Shown here piece by piece: positions 40,206-48,207 of a DNA stretch of 64,000 nucleotides. Numbering within the stretch: position 1 is the stretch's first letter; the number at the start of each line of letters is the position of its first letter. The notes beneath the pieces were generated by a model that was not told where the DNA came from, did no database searches, and worked only from the letters and a program-made list of their open reading frames with translations. A program made the position numbers and the translations under genes. Origin of the DNA: AR5 sp035762565 (GTDB lineage: Bacteria; Methylomirabilota; Methylomirabilia; Rokubacteriales; CSP1-6); contig DASTOJ010000005.1 of NCBI GenBank assembly GCA_035762565.1, positions 1 through 64,000 of the forward strand, given 5' to 3'.

Positions 40206-41461
40206 TGGGGGGAAAACGGCGTCTGGCCCTCGGCGTTCTCCTCGGCGCGGCGGCGCTCGCGGTCGCGGCCTTTCCGGTCCGCGCGACGTGGTGGGGTGGC
40301 TGGATTCTCGCGATCGCCGAGGCCGGCGTGGTGGGCGGCCTCGCCGACTGGTTCGCGGTGACCGCGATCTTCCGGCGCCCGCTCGGCCTGCCGATCCCCC
40401 ACACCGGCCTCATTCCGCGCAACTGGGAGCGCATGGCCGAGCGGGTGGGCGTCATGGTGGGCGGCCGCGTCCTCACCAAGGAGTACGTGCGCGAGGAGAT
40501 CGGCCGCATCGACCTCGGCGAGCTGCTGGCCCGCGCCGCCGGTCGGATCTCCCGCGCCGATCTCGAGCGCGCCACCCGGGTCGTCGCGCGCTGGGCCGCC
40601 GAGCAGCTGGCCCCGGCCACGGCGGCCGAGCTGCTGGCCCGCGTGCGGCGGGCCCTCGCCCGGCGGCCGGTGGCGCCGTTGCTCGCGACGGCGCTGGGCG
40701 TGGCGCGCCGTCAAGGCTGGGACCAGCGCATGCTCGACGGCGCGCTGGAGGTGCTGGCGGAGGCGATGGAGCGGCCGGAGTTCCGGGCGGCGGTGGGCGA
40801 CGTGATCGACGACCTGCTCGCCCGCTACCGTGAGCGGCTGGGCGTGTACCCGCGCATGTGGATGGGCCTGGCCTCGCTGCTCGGCGTGCTCGACCGCGAC
40901 CGGCTGGTGGCGGCGCTCCACGCGGGACTGCGCGAGGTGGCCAAGGACCGCGAGCACCCGCTGCGGACCCGGGGCCTCGAGGTCCTGGCCGACCTCGAGC
41001 GGCGGCTCACCTCCGACCCCGGGCTGATCGCGCGCGTGGAGGCGGCCAAGACCGAGCTGCTGGAGGCGCCGGCGGTGGCCGCGCTGCTGGACGAGGCGGC
41101 GACCGCGCTCGCCCGCACGGTGCGCGCGGAGCTCGGCGGCGAGCGCTCGGAGCTGCTGGCGTGGCTGGTCGACCATCTCGACCACGCGCGGGTGGCGCTG
41201 ATCGCCGACGCCGATCTGCGGCGCGAGCTCGACGCCCGGGTCAAGGCGCGCCTGAGCGAGCTGGTCGAGCGCCATCACGCGCGCATCGCCGCCTTCATCG
41301 AGAACGGCGTGCGCGCGCTCGGCCCCGAGGGCGCCGTGCGACTCATCGAGGAGCACGCGGGCGACGATCTGCAGTTCATCCGCGTCAACGGCACCGTCGT
41401 GGGTGGCCTGGCGGGCGGGGTGATCTACGCGGCGCACCTGGTCCTGGGCGCGGCCTGGTGA
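40205..41461 (+). CDS. DUF445 membrane-anchored protein
   Basis: 418 residues, ATG overlapping the upstream TGA. Two N-terminal hydrophobic segments contain the family signature GGLADWFAVTAIFRRPLGLPIPHTGLIPRN. A long helical region with many Arg/Glu heptads follows, and a C-terminal hydrophobic hairpin (NGTVVGGLAGGVIYAAHLVLG) closes the protein, matching YjiN/DUF445. Function is unknown; the protein is envelope-associated. Confidence 0.9.
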   Translation: MGGKRRLALGVLLGAAALAVAAFPVRATWWGGWILAIAEAGVVGGLADWFAVTAIFRRPLGLPIPHTGLIPRNWERMAERVGVMVGGRVLTKEYVREEIGRIDLGELLARAAGRISRADLERATRVVARWAAEQLAPATAAELLARVRRALARRPVAPLLATALGVARRQGWDQRMLDGALEVLAEAMERPEFRAAVGDVIDDLLARYRERLGVYPRMWMGLASLLGVLDRDRLVAALHAGLREVAKDREHPLRTRGLEVLADLERRLTSDPGLIARVEAAKTELLEAPAVAALLDEAATALARTVRAELGGERSELLAWLVDHLDHARVALIADADLRRELDARVKARLSELVERHHARIAAFIENGVRALGPEGAVRLIEEHAGDDLQFIRVNGTVVGGLAGGVIYAAHLVLGAAW

Positions 41462-41488
41462 GGCGCGGCTGCGTGTTACACTTCGCGC

Positions 41489-41638
41489 GTTGACGACCTC
41501 TATCGCTCAGCGGCCGCTCTTCTCGGCGGCCGGCACCAGAACCCCGTCATGGTCATCGCCATCGTCGCCATCCTGTCCAACCTGACGGGGGACCGGCGGT
41601 ACGGCGTCCTCGATCCGCGCGTGCGCTGTGCCGGGTAA
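41489..41638 (+). pseudogene. DppB/OppB-type ABC permease, C-terminal remnant
   Basis: The 310-base gap between the DUF445 and aldehyde dehydrogenase genes contains a frame ending at a TAA (41636-41638). It reads NPVMVIAIVAILSNLTGD, then YGVLDPRVRCAG. The LxDPR(V/I)R ending and preceding helix are the C terminus of oligopeptide ABC permeases. No start or upstream helices exist, so this is a relic about 50 residues long. Beyond it, 41639-41771 shows only a small hairpin (CCCCT-GCA-AGGGG) and another short open end, and nothing I can name. Confidence 0.6.
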
Positions 41639-41771
41639 CCCCTGCAAGGGGGGCCTCGACGTGGTGCCGGGCGTGACCGTCGAGGGCGATCGGCTCGACC
41701 TCGGGGCGTAAGATGGACTCGACGGTCCTGGGTGGAGCGAGGATGGGCGTTCAGCCGGTGGGAGAAGCACG

Positions 41772-43190
41772 ATGAAGATGTACGTGGCGGGCCAGTGGAT
41801 CGACAAGCCGCAGACGATCGAGGTCCGCAACCCTTACGACAGCTCGGTGATCGACACGGTGCCGCGCGGCGACCGCGGCGACGTCGAGCGGGCGCTGCAG
41901 TCGGCCGAGCGTGGCGCCCGCGCCATGGGCCGGCTCACGGCCCATGAGCGCGCCGACATCCTGCGCCGGGCGGCCGCCCTCGTCGCCGCCCGCCAGGAGG
42001 ACTTCGCCCGCACGATCTCGCTGGAGGAGGGCAAGATTCTCGCCGAAGGGCGGCTGGAGGCCGCCCGCGCCGTCGACACGCTCACCGAGTCGGCCGAGGC
42101 CGCCCGGCGGCTGCACGGCGAGACGGTGCCGCTCGATGGGGTGCCGGCCGGCAAAGGCAAGTTCGGCGTCACGCTGCGGGTGCCGTGCGGGGTCGTGGTG
42201 GCCATCACCCCGTTCAACTTCCCGCTCAACCTCGTCGCTCACAAGGTCGGACCCGCCCTCGCCGGCGGCAACGCCGTCATCGTCAAGCCTGCCACCGACA
42301 CCCCGCTGTCGGCGCTGAAGCTGACCGCGGCGCTGCTGGAGGCGGGGCTGCCGCCCGAGGGCGTCAACACGCTCACCGGGCCCGGCGGCGAGCTCGGCGA
42401 CCTTCTCGTGCAGGATCCCCGTGTGCGCAAGCTCACGTTCACGGGCAGCCGTGACGTCGGCGAGCGCATCTGCCGGCTGGCCGGCATCAAGCGGCTGACG
42501 ATGGAGCTGGGCAGCAACGCGCCGGTCATCGTCATGCCCGACGCCGATCTCGACACGGTCGCCGCCGCCGTCACCGCGACCGGCTACGCCAACGCCGGCC
42601 AGGTGTGCATCTCGGCCCAGCGCGTGCTGGCCTCCGGCCGCGTGTACGGCGACCTGCTGGAGGCGCTCAAGCCCCGCGTCGAAAGCCTGACCACCGGCAG
42701 TCAGCTCGACGCGTCGGTGAAGGTCGGGCCGATGATCCGCGAGCGGGAGGCCGCACGCGTCGAGGAGTGGGTGCAGGAGGCCGTGACCGGGGGGGCCCGC
42801 GTCGTCACCGGCGGCCGCCGCCAGGGCGCCGTGTATGCGCCGACGGTCCTGGCCGACGTGAAGCCGGACATGCGCGTGTCCAGCGACGAGCTGTTCGGCC
42901 CCGCGGTGGCGGTCACGCCCTTCACCGACATCGAGGAGGCCATCGCGCTGGCCAACGACTCGCGCTACGGCCTGGCCGCCGCCATCTTCACCGAGCATCT
43001 CGAGTGGGCGTTCAAGTTCGCCCGCGAGACGCAGGCGGGCAACCTGCACGTGAACTGGGGCCCGCAGTGGCGGGCCGATCTCATGCCGTACGGCGGGCTC
43101 AAGGAATCCGGCTTCGGCAAGGAAGGCCCCGCCTACGCGATCGAGGAGATGACCGAGCTCAAGATGGTGGTATTTCACCTGGCGTCCTAG
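41772..43190 (+). CDS. NAD(P)-dependent aldehyde dehydrogenase
   Basis: 472 residues. The ALDH superfamily signatures are VVVAITPFNFPLNLVAHKVG, FTGSRDVGERI, MELGSNAPVIV with the general-base Glu, and the nucleophile Cys in AGQVCISAQRV. ELFGPAVAVTPF and GGLKESGFGKEG complete the fold. It resembles non-phosphorylating glyceraldehyde-3-phosphate or lactaldehyde dehydrogenases. An amidase gene follows ten bases later, so both probably belong to one catabolic operon. Confidence 0.93.
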   Translation: MKMYVAGQWIDKPQTIEVRNPYDSSVIDTVPRGDRGDVERALQSAERGARAMGRLTAHERADILRRAAALVAARQEDFARTISLEEGKILAEGRLEAARAVDTLTESAEAARRLHGETVPLDGVPAGKGKFGVTLRVPCGVVVAITPFNFPLNLVAHKVGPALAGGNAVIVKPATDTPLSALKLTAALLEAGLPPEGVNTLTGPGGELGDLLVQDPRVRKLTFTGSRDVGERICRLAGIKRLTMELGSNAPVIVMPDADLDTVAAAVTATGYANAGQVCISAQRVLASGRVYGDLLEALKPRVESLTTGSQLDASVKVGPMIREREAARVEEWVQEAVTGGARVVTGGRRQGAVYAPTVLADVKPDMRVSSDELFGPAVAVTPFTDIEEAIALANDSRYGLAAAIFTEHLEWAFKFARETQAGNLHVNWGPQWRADLMPYGGLKESGFGKEGPAYAIEEMTELKMVVFHLAS

Positions 43191-43199
43191 GAGGAGCGG

Positions 43200-44624
43200 A
43201 TGGCGAAGGAAGCACGGGGGGACGAGCTGTGCTGGTTGCCGGCGACCACGCTGGCGCGGATGATCCGACGCAAGAAGCTCTCGCCGGTCGAGCTCGTCAA
43301 CGCCGTGCTCGCGCGCATCGACAAGGTCAACCCGGCGCTCAACGCCTACGTCACGCTGGCCGACGAGCAGGCGCGGCGTGACGCGCGGGCGGCCGAGCGG
43401 GCGCTCACCCGGCGGAGCGCAACCCTGGGGCCGCTGCACGGCGTGCCGTTCTCCGTGAAGGACCTGGTGATCACGAAGGGCGTGCGAACCACCTTCGGCT
43501 CGCCGCTCTATCGCGACAACGTCCCCCCCGAGGACGCCCCCATCGTGGCCCGCCTGAAGGCGGCCGGCGGCATCATGCTGGGCAAGACCAACACGCCCAC
43601 GATGGGCTGGATCGGCGCCACCCACAATCTGCTCTTCGGCATCACCCGCAACCCCTGGAATCTCGACCGCACGCCGGGCGGCTCCAGCGGCGGCGCCTCG
43701 GCCGCCGCCGCCGCCGGACTGGGGCCGCTGCACGTCGGCACCGACGGCGGCGGCTCGATCCGCATCCCCGCCTCCTGCACGGGCATCTTCGGCTTCAAGG
43801 CCTCGTACGGGCGCATCCCGACTTACCCGGTGAGCGGCGCCTGGAGCCTCTCGCACGTCGGTCCGATGACGCGCACGGTGGGCGACGCCGCGCTGATGCT
43901 GGGCGTGTGCGCGGGCCCCGACGAGCGCGACCAGTACTCGCTGCCCGCCGAGCGCGTGGACTACACGCGGGCGATGCACGGCCCGCTCAAGGGCTGGCGC
44001 GTGGCCTGGACCGACGACCTCGGCTTTGCCGACTGCGTGGATCCCGAGATCGCCGCCGTCTGCGCGCGGGCGGCCCGCGCCTTCCGCGAGCTCGGCTGCC
44101 GCGTGGAGGAGGTGACGCCCCGCTGGCCCTCGCCGTTCGAGGCCTGGATGGAGCTGTTCGGGGGCGGCATCGCGACCCGGCTGGCGCCGTATCTCGATCG
44201 GCGCACCGAGATCGACCCCGGCCTGCTGCGGATCATCGAGGGCACGCTGCGCAACCCGCCCACGAAGTACGTCCAGGCCTGGTTCGACCGCCTGGCCTGG
44301 TGGCAGCACCCGCGCGCGTTCTTCGAGAAGTACGACCTGCTGCTCACGCCCACGATCGCGTGCCCGCCGTTCCGGGTGGGCCTGGACAACCCGACCGAGA
44401 TCGCCGGGCGCCCGGCCGCGCCGTATGCGTGGATCCCGTTCACGTACCCGTTCAACCTCACGGGCCAGCCCGCCGCCTCGGTGCCGTGCGGGTTCACCGG
44501 CACGGGGCTGCCGGTGGGACTGCAGATCGTGGGCCGCCGCCTCGCCGACGCCGCCGTGCTGCGCGCCGCCGCGGCGTTCGAGCGTCTCCGCCCGTGGGCC
44601 CAGCACCGTCCCCCGGGCCTGTGA
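43200..44624 (+). CDS. amidase signature family hydrolase
   Basis: 474 residues from ATG with an AGGAG site. The Ser-cisSer-Lys triad is visible: Lys in VPFSVKDLV, the cis-Ser in GGSSGGASAAAAAG, and the nucleophile Ser in DGGGSIRIPASCTGIFGFK. The family hydrolyses amides, and some members act as GatA; no gatB or gatC is nearby, so this is a catabolic amidase. The C-terminal substrate pocket sequence is not diagnostic. Confidence 0.93.
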   Translation: MAKEARGDELCWLPATTLARMIRRKKLSPVELVNAVLARIDKVNPALNAYVTLADEQARRDARAAERALTRRSATLGPLHGVPFSVKDLVITKGVRTTFGSPLYRDNVPPEDAPIVARLKAAGGIMLGKTNTPTMGWIGATHNLLFGITRNPWNLDRTPGGSSGGASAAAAAGLGPLHVGTDGGGSIRIPASCTGIFGFKASYGRIPTYPVSGAWSLSHVGPMTRTVGDAALMLGVCAGPDERDQYSLPAERVDYTRAMHGPLKGWRVAWTDDLGFADCVDPEIAAVCARAARAFRELGCRVEEVTPRWPSPFEAWMELFGGGIATRLAPYLDRRTEIDPGLLRIIEGTLRNPPTKYVQAWFDRLAWWQHPRAFFEKYDLLLTPTIACPPFRVGLDNPTEIAGRPAAPYAWIPFTYPFNLTGQPAASVPCGFTGTGLPVGLQIVGRRLADAAVLRAAAAFERLRPWAQHRPPGL

Positions 44625-44662
44625 CGCCCGCCGTCCTGTAGCGATTGCAACCGGACGCTCGC

Positions 44663-44677
44663 GGGCACGCCGCTTGC
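44663..44677 (+). promoter_or_regulatory. sigma-54-type promoter (-24/-12)
   Basis: GGGCAC-GCCGC-TTGC, with GG at 44664-44665 and GC at 44676-44677, ten bases apart. The next ATG (44716) has its own CAGGAGG ribosome binding site, which supports a separate transcript after the amidase gene. Confidence 0.6.
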
Positions 44678-44715
44678 GCGCCTCACTGGGCCGCAATCCA
44701 CCCCAGGAGGCTCGC

Positions 44716-44841
44716 ATGGGGTACGACACTCGAACGCTGATCGTCGCCGTGCTGGTCCTGGTCGCCGGCGTCGCCACGCCGGGTGGTCCGTTGCACTACC
44801 ACCTTCGGGGATTCCTGGTGGCCACCCCGACCGTAAGCTGA
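44716..44841 (+). CDS. 41-residue single-helix membrane peptide
   Basis: ATG 44716 is preceded by CAGGAGG at 44704-44710 with ideal spacing. The peptide has one hydrophobic helix (LIVAVLVLVAGVATPGG) and a short tail with His residues (PLHYHLRGFLVATP). I know no family. The strong ribosome binding site and the sigma-54-type promoter argue that it is expressed despite its size. Confidence 0.6.
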   Translation: MGYDTRTLIVAVLVLVAGVATPGGPLHYHLRGFLVATPTVS

Positions 44842-44910
44842 CGTCGCTCGCCGTCGACGTCGCGATCATTGGACGTTGACGGGCGTCCGCGGGTGGCTCA
44901 CGCTGCCCTC

Positions 44911-45444
44911 ATGACGCTCGCCGATCTCCTCGTGTCGACGGCCCTGCTCGGGATCACGTGCGGCGCCACGCTCGTGCTGCTCGAGCAGGGCCAGCAGGCG
45001 TGGGCGGTGGGCGCGGCCCGCGTCGAGGCGCAGCAGAGCGGGCGCGCCGCGCTCACCTGGCTCGCGGCCGAGCTGCGCGCGGCGGGGCAGGGCGGCGCAC
45101 CGCCCCTCGTCCCCGCGTTCTCGACCGTGGAGCCTTCGCGCGTGGTGCTGCACGTCGACCGCAACCACGACGGCGCCATCGCCGGCGCCGGCGAGACGAT
45201 CACGTGGCGGCTCGCCGGCGACGTCCTGCGCCGCGACGCCGGCGGTGGCGCCCAGCCCGTCACCAACGCGGTGCGCGCCCTCACGCTCGCGTACTTCACG
45301 GCCGCCGGCCAGCCGACCACCGACCCGCGTGCCGTCCGGCGCATCACGATCACCCTGGTCACCCGTGCCGACCATGCGCGCTTCCACGGCACGCGCGACC
45401 TCGGCACGACCCTCACCACCGACGTCCACGTCCGTAACCGCTGA
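44911..45444 (+). CDS. prepilin-like (PilW-type) protein
   Basis: 177 residues from ATG 44911; a TTG at 44869 would add 14 residues. The N terminus MTLADLLVSTALLGITCGATLV has the hydrophobic helix of type IV pseudopilins, with TL-x-(D/E)-LLV as in GFTLIELLV. The Gly before the cleavage site is absent. ARVEAQQSGRAALTWLAAEL and VVLHVDRNHDGAIAGAGETI resemble PilW. No other pilus gene is in the window, so function is uncertain. Confidence 0.65.
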   Translation: MTLADLLVSTALLGITCGATLVLLEQGQQAWAVGAARVEAQQSGRAALTWLAAELRAAGQGGAPPLVPAFSTVEPSRVVLHVDRNHDGAIAGAGETITWRLAGDVLRRDAGGGAQPVTNAVRALTLAYFTAAGQPTTDPRAVRRITITLVTRADHARFHGTRDLGTTLTTDVHVRNR

Positions 45445-45533
45445 CGCGAGCGGGCGCGGCCGGCCCGCCGCCCTCTCGACACCGCTCGGGCCCCTGCTGG
45501 TGTCGTGCTCCGCTCGGGGTTACAATCGCCGCC

Positions 45534-46307
45534 GTGCGCCGCCCACTGCTCGCGCTCGTCGTGCTCGTGCTGGTGGCCTGCCAGACCGTGCCCGTCACCG
45601 GACGGAGGCAGCTGATCCTGCTCGCCGAGGGCGACGAGACGAAGATGGGCCTCGACTCCTATCAGGCGATCCTCAAGAAGTCCAAGGTCTCCACCGATCC
45701 GCGCCTCAACGAGCAGGTCACGCGCGTGGGTCGCCGCATCGCGGAGGCCAGCGGCCGCAGCGACTTCCAGTGGGAGTTCAAGGTCATCGAGGACGCGCAG
45801 GCGAACGCGTTCTGCCTGCCGGGCGGCAAGGTCGCCGTCTACACGGGCATCCTGCCCGTCACGCGCGACGACGCGGGACTGGCCGCCGTGCTCGGCCACG
45901 AGGTCGCGCACGCGGTCGCCCGCCACAGCGGCGAGCGCGTCAGCCAGCAGATGGCCGTGCAGGGGCTCACGCTGGCCACTACGCAGACGCTGCTCGGCGA
46001 TCGAGATCCTCAAACCGTGCAGTGGGTCGCCGCCGCCCTCGGCGCCGGCGCCACGGTGGGCGTGTTGCTGCCGTGGGGCCGCGCCCAGGAGTCCGAGGCC
46101 GACCATCTCGGGCTCATCTACATGGCCAAGGCCGGGTATCACCCGATCGCTGCGCGCGATCTGTGGGTGCGGATGGGCCAGGCGTCGGCCGGTGGCCAGC
46201 AGTCGGTCCTGGCCAAGTTCCTCGCGACGCACCCATCTCCGGCCGACCGTGTGGCCCAGATCGAGGCCTGGATCCCGGAGGCGCTGAAACACTACCGCCC
46301 CCGCTGA
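45534..46307 (+). CDS. M48 family zinc metalloprotease lipoprotein (LoiP/BepA-like)
   Basis: 257 residues from GTG. A lipoprotein signal peptide with lipobox LVAC precedes the typical start PVTGRRQLILL. The zinc site is VLGHEVAHAVARHSGER with the third ligand Glu in QESEADHLGLIYM. Such periplasmic proteases degrade misassembled outer-membrane or cell-wall-linked proteins, which implies a diderm envelope. It lies just before the dcw cluster, separated by tandem hairpins. Confidence 0.9.
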   Translation: MRRPLLALVVLVLVACQTVPVTGRRQLILLAEGDETKMGLDSYQAILKKSKVSTDPRLNEQVTRVGRRIAEASGRSDFQWEFKVIEDAQANAFCLPGGKVAVYTGILPVTRDDAGLAAVLGHEVAHAVARHSGERVSQQMAVQGLTLATTQTLLGDRDPQTVQWVAAALGAGATVGVLLPWGRAQESEADHLGLIYMAKAGYHPIAARDLWVRMGQASAGGQQSVLAKFLATHPSPADRVAQIEAWIPEALKHYRPR

Positions 46308-46317
46308 GCCCGAGGCA

Positions 46318-46361
46318 CCCCACCATCCCGGGTGGGGGCTCAGGTGGGAGAGCCCCACCTG
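46318..46361 (+). terminator. tandem hairpins after the M48 protease gene
   Basis: CCCCACC (46318-46324) pairs with GGTGGGG (46331-46337), and CAGGTGGG (46341-46348) pairs with CCCACCTG (46354-46361). Arms of the two hairpins are mutually complementary (CCCCACC with GGTGGG), so alternative folds are possible. There is no adjacent T-tract. It probably separates the protease transcript from the dcw operon. Confidence 0.5.
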
Positions 46362-46411
46362 TCGCCCGTTGGTTGCGAGGCTGAATCCCCTTAAAAAACC
46401 GTGATTTTTCC

Positions 46412-46440
46412 TTGACAGGCCTTTTTGGCAATTGTACTCT
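46412..46440 (+). promoter_or_regulatory. sigma-70 promoter of the dcw operon
   Basis: TTGACA (46412-46417) and TACTCT (46435-46440) are 17 bases apart, in the most AT-rich stretch of the window. It lies 57 bases before the mraZ ATG and just before the MraZ boxes. Confidence 0.6.
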
Positions 46441-46450
46441 CGCCCAACAA

Positions 46451-46475
46451 GTGGGGCTAAGTGGGATGAAGTGGC
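46451..46475 (+). promoter_or_regulatory. MraZ operator, three direct repeats
   Basis: GTGGG, GTGGG and GTGGC start at 46451, 46461 and 46471, an exact 10-base period. This is the known MraZ site pattern, tandem GTGG(G/A) boxes one helical turn apart between promoter and gene. It indicates that MraZ regulates its own operon. Confidence 0.8.
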
Positions 46476-46496
46476 ACCCGGAGCCCACGAAACGAC

Positions 46497-46940
46497 ATGT
46501 TCAGGGGCCGCTATCAGCATTCGATCGACCCGAAAGGGCGCTTGAGCGTCCCGGCGAGGTTCCGGGACGTGCTGGCGCGCTACGAGGGCGCCGACCTCGT
46601 CGTGGTGCCGGACGGGGAGTGCCTGGAGGTGTACCCGGTGGTCGAATGGGAGCGGATGGAGTCGAAGCTGCGGGAGCAGTCCCGATTCAGCGCCGACGTG
46701 CGGGAGATCAGCCGGCTCTACGTCTCGCGCGCGCGCGACGTCACGCTCGACGGCGCCGGCCGCATCTTGCTGGCGCCGGAGATCCGAAAGGAGGCGGGAC
46801 TGGACAGGAACGTCACGCTCGTGGGCGGCGGGCTGGACAAGTTCGAGGTGTGGGACCGCGGCCGGTTCGAGGAATACGACCGGACCGGTCAGCCGAGGCT
46901 GCCCTCGCTGTACGACAAGCTCGCGGGCCTGGGAGTCTAG
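46497..46940 (+). CDS. mraZ: transcriptional regulator MraZ
   Basis: 147 residues from ATG 46497. It has two SpoVT-AbrB-like domains: FRGRYQHSIDPKGRLSVPARFR (residues ~2-23) and LDGAGRILLAPEIRKEAGL (about 85-103). The protein forms a ring that binds tandem GTGG boxes and represses or tunes the dcw operon. The boxes stand 22 bases upstream. Confidence 0.97.
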   Translation: MFRGRYQHSIDPKGRLSVPARFRDVLARYEGADLVVVPDGECLEVYPVVEWERMESKLREQSRFSADVREISRLYVSRARDVTLDGAGRILLAPEIRKEAGLDRNVTLVGGGLDKFEVWDRGRFEEYDRTGQPRLPSLYDKLAGLGV

Positions 46941-46960
46941 CGGTTCACGTTCCCGTCCTC

Positions 46961-47815
46961 GTGGACGAGGTCGCGTTTCTGCTGCGGCCGCGCCAGGGGG
47001 GCTGGGTGATCGACGGGACGGTGGGCATGGGTGGACACGCCGAGGCGTTGCTGGAGCGGAGCGGGCCCGAGGTGCGCCTGCTCGGCCTCGACGCCGACCC
47101 CGCGGCGGTGCGGCTGGCCGGCGCGCGGCTGGCGCGCTTCGGCGACCGCGCGCGGCTCGTGCACGCCAGCTTCGCGGACCTCGGCGACGTGGCCGCCGCC
47201 CACGGCCTCGCCGAGGCGCGGGCCGTGCTGCTGGACCTCGGAGTGTCGTCCGCGCAGCTGGAGTCCTCGGGCCGCGGCTTCTCGTTCCAGCTCGACGAGC
47301 CGCTGGACATGCGGCTCGACCCCACGCGGGGCGAGACGGCGGCGGCGCTGCTGAACCGGCTGCCGGAGGCCGAGCTGACCCGGCTGCTCCACGAGTACGG
47401 CGAGGAGCGCTTCGCGCACCGCATCGCGCGCTCCATCGTCCACCGCCGCCCGCTCGCCACCACCGGCGACCTCGTCGCCGCGGTGCGGGCGGCGGTCCCG
47501 CGCGCCGCCTGGCCGCGCCGGCTGCACGTCGCGACCCGCACCTTCCAGGCCGTGCGGATGGCCGTGAACGACGAGCCGGGCGCCCTCCGACGCGCCCTCG
47601 AGGCGGGGCCGCCATTGCTGGCTCCCGGCGGGCGGCTCGGCGTGATTGCGTTTCACTCGGGCGAAGACCGCATCGTGAAGCAGACGTTCCGGAGGCTCGA
47701 GGCCGCGGGGTTCGCGGCGCTGGAGCCCTCGCCCCTCGAGCCCGGGGACGACGAGGTGCGGGCCAATCCCCGCGCCCGGAGCGCGAAGCTGCGCGTGCTG
47801 GAGCGGCTGCCGTGA
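46961..47815 (+). CDS. rsmH: 16S rRNA (cytosine1402-N4)-methyltransferase
   Basis: 284 residues from GTG 46961, the first usual start codon in frame after mraZ. The conserved N-terminal HVPVLVDEV extends upstream of it with no ATG, GTG or TTG, so the true start is unclear. SAM-binding motif I is VIDGTVGMGGHAEAL, and LLDLGVSSAQLES, RGFSFQLDEPLDMRLDP and VIAFHSGEDRIVKQTF identify RsmH/MraW. It methylates C1402 at the ribosomal decoding site. Confidence 0.93.
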   Translation: MDEVAFLLRPRQGGWVIDGTVGMGGHAEALLERSGPEVRLLGLDADPAAVRLAGARLARFGDRARLVHASFADLGDVAAAHGLAEARAVLLDLGVSSAQLESSGRGFSFQLDEPLDMRLDPTRGETAAALLNRLPEAELTRLLHEYGEERFAHRIARSIVHRRPLATTGDLVAAVRAAVPRAAWPRRLHVATRTFQAVRMAVNDEPGALRRALEAGPPLLAPGGRLGVIAFHSGEDRIVKQTFRRLEAAGFAALEPSPLEPGDDEVRANPRARSAKLRVLERLP

Positions 47816-48207
47816 GGACCCATCAGAGGCTGCATCGCGAAGCGGATCCACGCGTGCGACGCTCGCTCGTCGGCGCGCTCCTGGTGTCGGCCGCCCTGGT
47901 CGTCGGCGCCCTTGGCGTCGTCGGCCTGCGCGTCCAGCAAGTGCACCTGGCCTACCAGCTCGACCGCCTGCACCGCGAGCGCGTCGAGGTCGAGACGGCG
48001 ATCCGCCAGCTCGAGGTCGAGGTGGCCACGCTCAGGGCGCCGGCGCGCCTCGAGCAGCGCGCGCGCCGGCTCGGGCTGGCGGCGCCCGACCGCCAGCAGA
48101 TCCGGCTGGCGCGCGAGTTCGTGCCGGCCGGCACCGGCCTGGCCGCGGCGCATCGCAGCCGGGTCGCCGAGGGTCCGGACAGTGGCCCGAGGGCGTCCAT
48201 CAGGTGA
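47812..48207 (+). CDS. ftsL: cell division protein FtsL
   Basis: 131 residues from a GTG overlapping the rsmH stop. A single membrane helix (SLVGALLVSAALVVGALGVVGLRV) is followed by a periplasmic coiled coil (LDRLHRERVEVETAIRQLEV). Position between rsmH and ftsI and the topology identify FtsL; the sequence itself is poorly conserved. FtsL bridges FtsQ/FtsB and activates FtsWI at the septum. It overlaps ftsI by four bases. Confidence 0.85.
   Translation: MRTHQRLHREADPRVRRSLVGALLVSAALVVGALGVVGLRVQQVHLAYQLDRLHRERVEVETAIRQLEVEVATLRAPARLEQRARRLGLAAPDRQQIRLAREFVPAGTGLAAAHRSRVAEGPDSGPRASIR

Noticed and set aside
46412..46960. An upstream start for rsmH inside or before mraZ
   Set aside because: The frame is open, but it overlaps mraZ fully and its translation is Arg/Gly-rich with no RsmH similarity before HVPVL.
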